Shown here: positions 1 through 6,225 of the stretch, piece after piece
Numbering within the stretch: the first letter of the stretch is position 1
How the letters are laid out: the number at the start of each line of letters is the position of its first letter
DNA from: Acidobacteriaceae bacterium
Lineage (GTDB): Bacteria > Acidobacteriota > Terriglobia > Terriglobales > Acidobacteriaceae
NCBI GenBank assembly: GCA_009781125.1
Contig: WQYS01000053.1
Coordinates: 1 to 11,187, forward strand
Direction: 5' to 3'
Length of the DNA: 11,187 nucleotides
Program-made: the position numbers and the translations under genes
Notes under the pieces: model-generated
The model's database searches: none
What the model was told of the DNA's origin: nothing
Seen by the model: only the letters and a program-made list of their open reading frames with translations

Positions 1-1790
1 GCAACGATGGTGCAGGCGCCGGTGCCGCTGGTGATGGTCACCGTGGCTGTAAACGGAGCAGGGCCGGTTTCGCTGCTGAGCGTGCAGACTCCCGTGCTGG
101 CAGGGTCCACGGCCAGGGTGATCGGAAGACCGGTGGACGCATACGCATTGTTTACATCCTGCGAATCCACCGTCACCGTGAAGGTCGATCCGTAAGGCAG
201 CGCTACGGGCAGGGCCGCGGGCGCGGTCGTGATCGCAAGCTGCTGGTAGTCCGTGGGCGCGACTCCGGAGGTGTACTCCCACAGATCGTTGAGGAAATGG
301 GCTCCGTCATTGCCGCCGAAGACCCACAGGTTGTTGCTGGCGTCGGTCCAGCCGGACGCCGAGCTGCGGCCTGAGGGGGTTGTGGCCAGCGCGGACGGGT
401 TCGCGGTTTTTGATCCCGACTGCCACGTCCATTTATTTGAGGCCGTGTCGTACATCCAAAGATCGTTCAGGCTTCCGGGCGAGCAGGTTGAATCCATGCC
501 GTAGCCGCCGAACATCCAGAGATTGCCAGAGGCGTCAACCCAGGTCACCGCGTCGGCTCTGGCTCCCGGCATGTTCGACCCGAGCGTGACGCCTTGCGTG
601 CCGTATGACTGTTCGGAACAGTCCCAGTCCCACACGGGGCTGCTGCCTTGCCAGGGATAGGTGTTGGTCGCCATCAGGGTCCATTGACCCGAGGCGTCGT
701 ACTTCCAGAGGTCGTTGAGCCAGGACTGGGCCGGGGTGTTGTATGGAGCTGGATAAGCTGCTGCCGCGGCATCCCATCCGTAGCCGCCGAAGATCCACAG
801 GTTGCCGCTGGCATCGGTCCAGGAGCGCGCTCCGCTGCGGCTGCCGGGCAGGTTGGCCGCGTTGGCCGCTCCCGCAGTAACATACCAGCCGTTCCCGTCA
901 CCGCCAGGATCGGCCCCGGCAGCGGGTCCGTACCATGTCCACTGCTGCGCGGACGGATCATACGACCAGACGTCATTGGACGGGTTGGCATTGGTAACGG
1001 TCGCCGGGACGCCGCTGAACAGCCAGAGCATGCCGCTGGCGTCAACCCAGGTTACGGCGTCGTTTCGCGCTCCGGGCCAACTGCTGGCAGCTGGAGCGGG
1101 CGCGCCTGCCGCACTATAGATTGCCGAAGGACTGGTCACGTTGTCCCCACCCATCCAGGCCCACCGGTTGTCTGCAATGCTGTACATCCAGAGTTCGTTG
1201 GAAAACAGCGGACCGCCGTCAGACCCGGACAGGGTGCCGCCGTACATCCAGAGATTGCCGCTGGCGTCGGTCCAGGTGAGTGCGGTGTAGCGGCTGCCGG
1301 GCATGCTCGTAGGATCGGGAGCGCCCTGGGCTCCGTAGACACTGGCCACGCCGCCGCAGTTGCCTGAGACCGGATTGGGGGTTCCGTAGGTGCTCTGGCC
1401 GTTTACCCATGTCCACAGGCCGGTGGCCGGATCATACATCCAGAGATCGTTCAACGTTCCGCTACAGCCGTTGGCGTCGGAGCCATAGCCGCCGAACATC
1501 CAGAACTGTCCGTTCACGGTCCATGTAGCCTGGCCGTAGCGGCCTCCGGGAGCGTTAGCGGAATCGGCAGCGCCCATCGCGCCATATACGCCGAGAATGC
1601 CTTTGAAAGTTCCAACCGAGGCTGGAAGCGGTGTGGTTCCGCCCATGGGAACCCACGAGGGATAGGGGTTCTGCGCGCTCGCCAGCGATGCCGAACCCAG
1701 CAGCAAAGCCAGTATGACGGCTGACAAAATGGTCTTGGAGTGAACGGTTCTGAAAACAAGAGGAAGGCGGAAAATCTCAGCTCGGTACAT
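1..1790 (-). CDS. Secreted kelch-repeat beta-propeller protein with Ig-like domain (3' end outside window)
   Basis: Reading the minus strand from ATG 1788-1790 gives an uninterrupted frame of 596 codons that leaves the window without a stop, so the protein is incomplete at its C-terminus. AGGAG lies 10 nt before the ATG. Residues 1-39 form a signal peptide: a basic start, the hydrophobic stretch ILSAVILALLLGSASLASA, and a likely cut before Q40. Six kelch-type units fill about residues 80-512. Each follows the pattern R-x-x-A-x-x-W-x-D-A-S-G-N-L-W-M-F-G-G, then LNDLWMYD and WTW, as expected for a six-bladed galactose-oxidase-like propeller. From about residue 513 (LAITTAPAALPVALPYGSTF) an Ig-like region begins, with cysteine-containing strands typical of acidobacterial surface proteins. 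The role is unknown: kelch propellers bind partners or carbohydrates, and no catalytic residues can be assigned. The protein is probably exported or cell-surface. It is divergent from hemB. Confidence 0.88.
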   Translation of the reverse strand, partial: MYRAEIFRLPLVFRTVHSKTILSAVILALLLGSASLASAQNPYPSWVPMGGTTPLPASVGTFKGILGVYGAMGAADSANAPGGRYGQATWTVNGQFWMFGGYGSDANGCSGTLNDLWMYDPATGLWTWVNGQSTYGTPNPVSGNCGGVASVYGAQGAPDPTSMPGSRYTALTWTDASGNLWMYGGTLSGSDGGPLFSNELWMYSIADNRWAWMGGDNVTSPSAIYSAAGAPAPAASSWPGARNDAVTWVDASGMLWLFSGVPATVTNANPSNDVWSYDPSAQQWTWYGPAAGADPGGDGNGWYVTAGAANAANLPGSRSGARSWTDASGNLWIFGGYGWDAAAAAYPAPYNTPAQSWLNDLWKYDASGQWTLMATNTYPWQGSSPVWDWDCSEQSYGTQGVTLGSNMPGARADAVTWVDASGNLWMFGGYGMDSTCSPGSLNDLWMYDTASNKWTWQSGSKTANPSALATTPSGRSSASGWTDASNNLWVFGGNDGAHFLNDLWEYTSGVAPTDYQQLAITTAPAALPVALPYGSTFTVTVDSQDVNNAYASTGLPITLAVDPASTGVCTLSSETGPAPFTATVTITSGTGACTIV

Positions 1791-1822
1791 ACTTCAAAAT
1801 CTCCTAACGTTCTGAGTTATGT

Positions 1823-1866
1823 CGCTCGCTTGCCCTCGGTGCGAGAGGCAGCCTCATCAGCGAGCG
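1823..1866 (-). promoter_or_regulatory. Stem-loop in the kelch gene leader
   Basis: CGCTCGCT (1823-1830) is perfectly complementary to AGCGAGCG (1859-1866). Inside it, TGCC/GGCA plus CTC/GAG with one bulged base makes a second helix, so the minus-strand transcript could fold into a branched or extended hairpin ending about 32 nt before the ATG. It lacks a following U-run, so it does not look like a simple terminator. It may be an mRNA-stability or translation-control element. I compared it by eye with c-di-GMP and cobalamin riboswitch cores and found no match. Confidence 0.4.
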
Positions 1867-2061
1867 AAACGGAAAATAAACAGCCGAAGCGACAGACCGG
1901 GTGGTGCAATGTGGGAGTTTCCTTACTCGGCGATACTTTTCCTCAATATAGTCTGGGTCTGGCAGAGTCCCGTCACGACCCAAATCTCTTTTGATTTACC
2001 TCTAAGCTAAGCCCATATATATGCAACAAGTTGCGTTAATTGTGAATTTTTTCCGATTTTT

Positions 2062-2091
2062 ACAAAATGTTCCATTTTCGGAATCATTTGT
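2062..2091. promoter_or_regulatory. Imperfect dyad upstream of hemB, possible operator or leader hairpin
   Basis: ACAAA(A)TG-TTCC at 2062-2073 is complementary to GGAA-(T)-CATTTGT at 2080-2091, giving 11 pairs with two single-base bulges around a 6-nt centre. It ends 35 bp before the hemB ATG and overlaps the weak -10 candidate TACAAA. Position and symmetry suit a repressor site or a 5' leader hairpin. I do not recognise it as the consensus of a named regulator. Confidence 0.3.
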
Positions 2092-2126
2092 CCACAAATC
2101 TGTTCTGCCGGTGGTAGGTTTTTAGT

Positions 2127-3116
2127 ATGCACTTTCCCGTTACCCGCCTGCGCCGCCTGCGCCGGACCGAGGCTTTGCGGTCGCTCGTCCGCGAGACCCG
2201 CCTCCATCCCGGAGCGCTCGTCTATCCGCTGTTCATCTGTCCCGGCGAAGGCGTCCGCAAAGAGGTGCCCTCGATGCCGGGCGTCTTCAACCTCTCCGTC
2301 GACGAGGCGGTCAGGGAGGCCGAGGCCTGCACCGCGCTTGGACTCGGCGGACTGCTTCTCTTTGGGCTTCCCGCCGAGAAGGACGAACAGGCCACCGGCG
2401 CATGGGCCGAGGACGGCATCGTGCAGACTGCGCTGCGGGCGCTTAAGCGCAGCCGCTCGCTGAACTCGCTGGTGATGATCGCCGACGTCTGCCTGTGCGA
2501 GTACACCTCGCATGGACACTGCGGAGTGGTCGCGCGCGACGGCGATCGCTTTGAGATTGAGAACGATTCGAGCCTCGCGCTCATCGCCAGGACGGCGGTC
2601 TCGCTGGCCCGCGCCGGAGCCGATATCGTCGCTCCCAGCGACATGATGGACGGCCGCGTCGAGGCTATTCGCAGCGAGCTGGATCGCGCGTCCCTGGAGC
2701 AGACTCCAATCCTCAGCTACGCTTCTAAGTTTTCGAGCGCGTTCTACGGGCCGTTCCGCGAGGCTGCTGATTCGGCTCCGCAGTTCGGCGACCGGCGCAG
2801 CTACCAGATGGACGGAGCCAACCGGCGCGAGGCCATGCGCGAGATCGAGCAGGACATCGCCGAGGGCGCGGACATGGTTCTGATGAAGCCTGCCATGCCG
2901 TATCTGGACGTGATCGCCGAGGCGCGGCAGAGCTTCGACGTGCCCGTGGGGGCCTATCAGGTGTCGGGCGAGTACGCGATGTTGCAGGCGGCCTTCGCGC
3001 GCGGATGGCTGGAACCGGAGCGCGCCATGATGGAGTCGCTCATCGGTATTCGCCGCGCCGGAGCCGAGTTCATCGTGACGTACTTCGCAAAGGACGCGGC
3101 TCGGGTGCTGGGATAA
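2127..3116 (+). CDS. hemB: Delta-aminolevulinic acid dehydratase (porphobilinogen synthase)
   Basis: HemB (EC 4.2.1.24) condenses two 5-aminolevulinate molecules into porphobilinogen, the first common step toward haem, sirohaem and cobalamin, in the cytoplasm. The 329-residue length is normal for the family. [18 protein letters not shown] at the N-terminus is the usual opening. The catalytic zinc site is present as C122, C124 and C132 in [14 protein letters not shown], so this is the zinc-dependent class rather than the aspartate-rich magnesium class. The two active-site lysines are K201 ([15 protein letters not shown]) and K254 ([12 protein letters not shown]), the latter being the Schiff-base lysine. 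[16 protein letters not shown] (226-241) matches the conserved segment before it. The ATG has only a weak GGTAGG-like ribosome-binding site, but it matches the expected family start. The gene is divergent from the kelch gene, and the toxin-antitoxin pair starts 95 bp downstream with no clear terminator between. Confidence 0.97.
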   Translation: MHFPVTRLRRLRRTEALRSLVRETRLHPGALVYPLFICPGEGVRKEVPSMPGVFNLSVDEAVREAEACTALGLGGLLLFGLPAEKDEQATGAWAEDGIVQTALRALKRSRSLNSLVMIADVCLCEYTSHGHCGVVARDGDRFEIENDSSLALIARTAVSLARAGADIVAPSDMMDGRVEAIRSELDRASLEQTPILSYASKFSSAFYGPFREAADSAPQFGDRRSYQMDGANRREAMREIEQDIAEGADMVLMKPAMPYLDVIAEARQSFDVPVGAYQVSGEYAMLQAAFARGWLEPERAMMESLIGIRRAGAEFIVTYFAKDAARVLG

Positions 3117-3211
3117 GCCTCCCGGCAAAAGAGGTTTACAGCTACGGCCGCGCGGCAGGTAGATATCGACTTTGCAACGCAATCGCCGGATAATGGACCG
3201 TAGAGGGTTTA

Positions 3212-3469
3212 ATGACGATTCACGTCGAACTTAACGCCGAAACCGAAGCGCGGCTTGCTGCTGCGGCAGAGGCGCGCGGAATCGCTCTGGAGAAGTACGT
3301 GGGTACACTTCTGCGCGAGGCGTTGGCCGCGGCTCCGTCTGGATCAGGGAAGATGACGGTGGATGATCTACGCAAGATGCTCGGGGAGATTGCGGAGGGA
3401 GCTGAAAAACTGCCGTATCTACCCACCTCGGCGTTCACCCGCGAAAGTTTCTACGAAGGCCGCCTCTAG
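3212..3469 (+). CDS. vapB: VapB-like antitoxin (ribbon-helix-helix type)
   Basis: An 85-residue protein encoded directly before a PIN-domain toxin, with only 2 nt between its TAG and the toxin ATG. This is the normal antitoxin-first order and implies translational coupling. Residues 1-40 (MTIHVELNAETEARLAAAA onward) fit a ribbon-helix-helix DNA-binding fold: a short beta strand, then two amphipathic helices. After a glycine/serine linker (about 42-47) comes an acidic helix and a C-terminal tail, LPYLPTSAFTRESFYEGRL, of the kind that wraps the PIN active site to neutralise the toxin. AGAGGG sits 4 nt before the ATG. Antitoxins of this class usually repress their own operon by binding upstream, which would place an operator in 3117-3211. 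The family call rests on context as much as on sequence, because RHH antitoxins diverge quickly. Confidence 0.82.
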   Translation: MTIHVELNAETEARLAAAAEARGIALEKYVGTLLREALAAAPSGSGKMTVDDLRKMLGEIAEGAEKLPYLPTSAFTRESFYEGRL

Positions 3470-3471
3470 GA

Positions 3472-3933
3472 ATGCCCGACAACCTGTGCCTGATCGACAG
3501 CAACATACTGATTCGCTGGGTTCAGCCAGCCGATCCCGATTATGCCATTGTCGTTGCGGCTCTTAGCGTTTTGGTGAAATCAGGCGCGGTGCTCTGTTAC
3601 ACGTCTCAAAATCTAGCCGAGTTCTGGAATGCTTTGACTCGCCCAGCGTCCCGGAACGGCTTTGGGTTGCCGCCGGAAGAGGCAGACCGGCGCGCGCGGC
3701 GATTTGAATCGCAACTGCTCTTGCTTGCCGATGGGATGGCGGTACATGAGGAGTGGCGTAAGCTGCTGGCCGATTATTGCGTTTCAGGCGTACAGGTGCA
3801 TGATACCCGTCTGGTTGCCGCTATGCGTGTCCATGGCGTGAAAAGAATCCTCACCTTCAATACCCGTGACTTTGCGCGTTTCGTTGGAATTGAGGCCGTG
3901 CACCCTCAAGAGGTTGTACGGCAAAACGTATGA
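3472..3933 (+). CDS. vapC: VapC-like PIN-domain ribonuclease toxin
   Basis: A 153-residue PIN-domain protein. The acidic residues that bind Mg2+/Mn2+ in this family are all visible: D9 in LIDSNILIRW, E50 in NLAEFWNAL, D111 in VQVHDTRLVAAM and D133 in LTFNTRDFARF. The nuclease should therefore be catalytically intact. VapC toxins cut specific RNAs, often initiator tRNA or the sarcin-ricin loop of 23S rRNA; the target here cannot be read from sequence. The AGGA before the ATG lies inside the antitoxin stop region, consistent with coupled translation. The sequence carries the full PIN architecture, with no frameshift or truncation. The pair lies between hemB and a metabolic-type gene, and no transposase, integrase or repeat flanks it. 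Confidence 0.9.
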   Translation: MPDNLCLIDSNILIRWVQPADPDYAIVVAALSVLVKSGAVLCYTSQNLAEFWNALTRPASRNGFGLPPEEADRRARRFESQLLLLADGMAVHEEWRKLLADYCVSGVQVHDTRLVAAMRVHGVKRILTFNTRDFARFVGIEAVHPQEVVRQNV

Positions 3934-4089
3934 ACGCATGAGTTTACGGCTACGCGCCTCACTGCGCTCACACGCAGGCGGTAGAATGAGCGATAATAGA
4001 GACTACATCTATTGTGATGCCGAAAAGCACGCCCTCTCCGATGTGTGGACAGCGTGTTTTTTGTTCTAGTGGAAAGGGAGAAGCACGTT
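3934..4089. other. Intergenic region between vapC and the DUF4914 gene
   Basis: This is 156 bp. At 3950-3984, CTACGCGCCT...GCG is partly complementary to CGCAGGCGGTAG and could form an interrupted hairpin just after vapC, but there is no following T-run. The sequence 3985-4044 presumably contains the promoter of the next gene; GATAAT at 3991-3996 is -10-like but has no good -35 partner. The GGGAG at 4076-4080 is the ribosome-binding site that sets the next start at 4090. Confidence 0.3.
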
Positions 4090-6063
4090 ATGAACGCTGT
4101 CGCCGAAGGTGTTTGTTTTGTTGATTTCCAGACGAACTGGAAGGATTTGAACCTGCCGGAGAACGCGCGCGAGGTTCTGGGCGCGGCTCTCGGGGTGCAT
4201 ACTCCCGAGACACGCCAGGATCTGCTCGACTGGGCTCTGGGCCGGGCGTCGGGCGAGACCGATTGGCGCATGGGCAACCGCGACGATCATGGCGTCTACC
4301 AGACCGTCTTTCAGACGCCGGGCGCCGGACCTGTGGTCGAGGCCGTAGTGACCAAGGCGCGTAACGGAGTGGCCATTAATTTTCCCGATCCGGCCATGCG
4401 CCGGCGCGACCCCGATGCCATGGTGATCGGCGACTCGCGGCCCACCGACAAGCCCACCTACGAGGAGCGCTTCGGGCAGCCGTTCGAGTACACGCGCCGC
4501 CAGACGCTCGATTGGCTCAAGACGCAGGAGCTGGTGGCCATGCCCTTCTGGGCAGGCACCGATGGGCTTGAGTATGGAGCGCTGGCGATCATTCCCAAGC
4601 AGGCATCGTTCTTTGCGGCGGCGCTGGCCGACTTGCAGGGGATGATTCCCCGCTCGCGGGTTCCCTCGGACTTCAAAATTACCGGCGGCGTGCTGTTCGT
4701 GGCCCCGCCGTTCCGGCACACGCACTTTGACGGGCGGCAGGTGGTGGTACACGACCGCAAGGCTACGCACCAGGAGATATTTGCCTACAACCTTTATCCG
4801 GGACCGAGCGCCAAGAAGGGCGTCTACTCCATGCTGCTCGACAAGGGCGAGCGCGAGGGCTGGACGACGAACCACTGCTCGGCGGTAGCGGTGGTGACTC
4901 CGTATGACAATCAGTTGATCCTGATGCACGAGGGCGCCTCTGGCGGCGGCAAGAGCGAGATGACCGAGCCCATGCACCGCATGGACGACGGACGCCTGAT
5001 GCTCGGCGAGAACGTGGTCACAGGCGAGGTGCGCACGCTGGTGCTGCCCGAGGCTTGCCATCTGCGTCCCATCGCCGACGACATGGCCTGCGCGCACCCG
5101 AGCATTCAGGGCGCGCACGGACGGCTGACGCTGGCTGACGCCGAGAATGGCTGGTTCGTGCGTGTGGACCATATCCATAGTTACGGCACGGCCCCGGCGC
5201 TGGAGCGGCTGTGCATCGATCCGCCCGAGCCGCTGGTGTTTCTGAACCACTATATTGTTCCCGGCGGAACGTGTCTGACGTGGGAGCACGTCGAGGACGC
5301 GCCCGGCAAGGTGTGTCCCAACCCGCGCGTGATTCTGCCGCGCCGCATGCTGGACGGCATTCTGGACGGGCCGCAGCGCGTCGGCGTCAGGAGCTTTGGT
5401 GTGCGCTGTCCGCCGACCCACAAGGACAGCCAGATGTACGGCATTCTGGGCATGTTTCACATATTGACTCCGGCGCTGGCGTGGCTGTGGAGACTGGCTG
5501 CGCCGCGTGGACATGCCAATCCGAGCATCCACGCGACGAAATCGAAGGAGATGGAGTCCGAGGGTGTAGGCTCGTATTGGGCCTTCGCCACGGGACGCCG
5601 CGTGGACCAGGCCAATCTGCTGCTGGAACAGGTTTTGCAGACGCCCGCGACCCGCTACGTGCTCATTCCGAACCAGCACATCGGAGCCTGGAAGGTGGGC
5701 TTCATGGCCGAGTGGCTTACGCGCGAGTATCTGGCGCGGCGCGGCAGCTCGAAGTTTACCCGCGACCAGGTGAAGGAGGTATCGTGTCCGCTGCTGGGCT
5801 ATGTTCCCGAGCAGGTGAAGATCGAGGGCACGATCATTCCCCGCGTCTTCGTGCACGTCGAGGAGCAGTTGCAGGGCGGCGAGGAGGTCTACGAAGAGGG
5901 AGCGCGGCTGTGGCGCGAGTTCTTCGCCAGGCAGTTGAAGCAGTTCCTCGTGCCCGACCTGGATCCGCTGGGCAGGCGCATCATCGAGGCCTGTCTGGAC
6001 GGCGCGCATCAGGATGACTACCAGCGGCTGATTCCCCATCCGATGTTCAGGGATGATGCGTAG
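4090..6063 (+). CDS. DUF4914-family protein, divergent PEP-carboxykinase-like P-loop enzyme
   Basis: A 657-residue soluble protein with no signal peptide or membrane helix. I recognise the overall sequence as DUF4914, a family without an established function. The start is ATG 4090, with GGGAG 9 nt upstream; a GTG at 4045 would add 15 residues but has no ribosome-binding site. Several ATP-PEP-carboxykinase landmarks occur in the right order: SRPTDK (116-121) resembling RSPKDK; KKGVYSM (242-248) resembling KKGLFSM; HCSA (262-265); then the P-loop GASGGGKS (282-289) and RLMLGEN (302-308) resembling RLIGDDE. K243 and H262 are 19 residues apart, as are the metal-binding K213 and H232 of the E. coli enzyme. 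The family is longer than classical PEPCK (about 540 residues), and the third metal ligand (Asp) appears replaced by E307/N308. The substrate may therefore differ. I infer a nucleotide- and metal-dependent phosphotransfer or decarboxylation reaction; PEPCK activity is not shown. Confidence 0.87.
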   Translation: MNAVAEGVCFVDFQTNWKDLNLPENAREVLGAALGVHTPETRQDLLDWALGRASGETDWRMGNRDDHGVYQTVFQTPGAGPVVEAVVTKARNGVAINFPDPAMRRRDPDAMVIGDSRPTDKPTYEERFGQPFEYTRRQTLDWLKTQELVAMPFWAGTDGLEYGALAIIPKQASFFAAALADLQGMIPRSRVPSDFKITGGVLFVAPPFRHTHFDGRQVVVHDRKATHQEIFAYNLYPGPSAKKGVYSMLLDKGEREGWTTNHCSAVAVVTPYDNQLILMHEGASGGGKSEMTEPMHRMDDGRLMLGENVVTGEVRTLVLPEACHLRPIADDMACAHPSIQGAHGRLTLADAENGWFVRVDHIHSYGTAPALERLCIDPPEPLVFLNHYIVPGGTCLTWEHVEDAPGKVCPNPRVILPRRMLDGILDGPQRVGVRSFGVRCPPTHKDSQMYGILGMFHILTPALAWLWRLAAPRGHANPSIHATKSKEMESEGVGSYWAFATGRRVDQANLLLEQVLQTPATRYVLIPNQHIGAWKVGFMAEWLTREYLARRGSSKFTRDQVKEVSCPLLGYVPEQVKIEGTIIPRVFVHVEEQLQGGEEVYEEGARLWREFFARQLKQFLVPDLDPLGRRIIEACLDGAHQDDYQRLIPHPMFRDDA

Positions 6064-6101
6064 GCTCGATCTGGATTGAAAACCTTCGTGCTAATGAACA
6101 A

Positions 6102-6138
6102 ATAAGTCCCATTTCTACAAAGTAGAAATGGGACTTAT
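6102..6138. terminator. Perfect 17-bp hairpin after the DUF4914 gene
   Basis: The arms at 6102-6118 (ATAAGTCCCATTTCTAC) and 6122-6138 are perfectly complementary around the loop AAA. It starts 38 nt after the stop codon. The following CTTTGTT is only a weak U-tract, and AACAA before the stem pairs with TTGTT after it past a short bulge. Best read as the transcription terminator of the DUF4914 gene; its symmetry would also stop transcription from the other side. Confidence 0.75.
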
Positions 6139-6225
6139 CTTTGTTGTAAAACGTATGGATACGAAAGAAGTTTTGTTGTAGCAGAACTACTCAAGACGTG
6201 AGTCGGAAAAAGAGGAATAAGCAGG
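6139..6225 (+). promoter_or_regulatory. Upstream region of the NHL-repeat gene
   Basis: These 87 bp between the hairpin and the start codon must carry the promoter of the NHL gene if the hairpin terminates. I see no convincing -35/-10 pair. AGAGGA at 6211-6216, 9 nt before ATG 6226, is a good ribosome-binding site and decides this start over the in-frame ATG at 6262, which has none. Confidence 0.4.

Larger units (their letters stand above)
1791..2126. promoter_or_regulatory. Divergent intergenic region between kelch gene and hemB
   Basis: This is 336 bp with no convincing gene. It must hold the promoters of both flanking genes. The kelch side (1791-1990) is mixed in composition and would be that gene's transcribed leader, with a stem-loop at 1823-1866. 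The middle and hemB side (about 1990-2110) are AT-rich. Two dyads are visible: GCAACAAGTTGC at 2023-2034 and a longer imperfect one at 2062-2091. TTGTGA (2040-2045) and TACAAA (2061-2066) resemble -35 and -10 elements for hemB, but their 15-bp spacing is short, so this is only a weak candidate. Short open frames on the plus strand here have no ribosome-binding site or recognisable product. Confidence 0.5.

Noticed and set aside
648..1367. Plus-strand open frame of 239 codons over the kelch gene
   Set aside because: The minus strand encodes a signal peptide and regular kelch repeats in one continuous frame. The plus-strand frame only reflects the repeated codons in reverse.
1801..1990. Possible c-di-GMP or cobalamin riboswitch before the kelch gene
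   Set aside because: GCACCGAGGGCAA on the minus strand only loosely resembles the c-di-GMP-I core, and the partner conserved segments are missing. No cobalamin-box sequence was found.
1740..2010. Short plus-strand frames over the kelch start and leader
   Set aside because: They overlap the signal-peptide coding region and leader of the kelch gene, have no ribosome-binding site and give compositionally odd peptides.
2007..3182. Open frame of 391 codons antisense to hemB
   Set aside because: The sense strand encodes an unmistakable complete HemB. The antisense product is Arg/His/Leu-rich with no family resemblance.
4066..6039. Open frame of 657 codons antisense to the DUF4914 gene
   Set aside because: It mirrors a real GC-rich gene, has low-complexity Arg/His/Gln/Leu-rich content, no ribosome-binding site and no domain. 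Stop-poor antisense frames are expected from the codon bias of the true gene.
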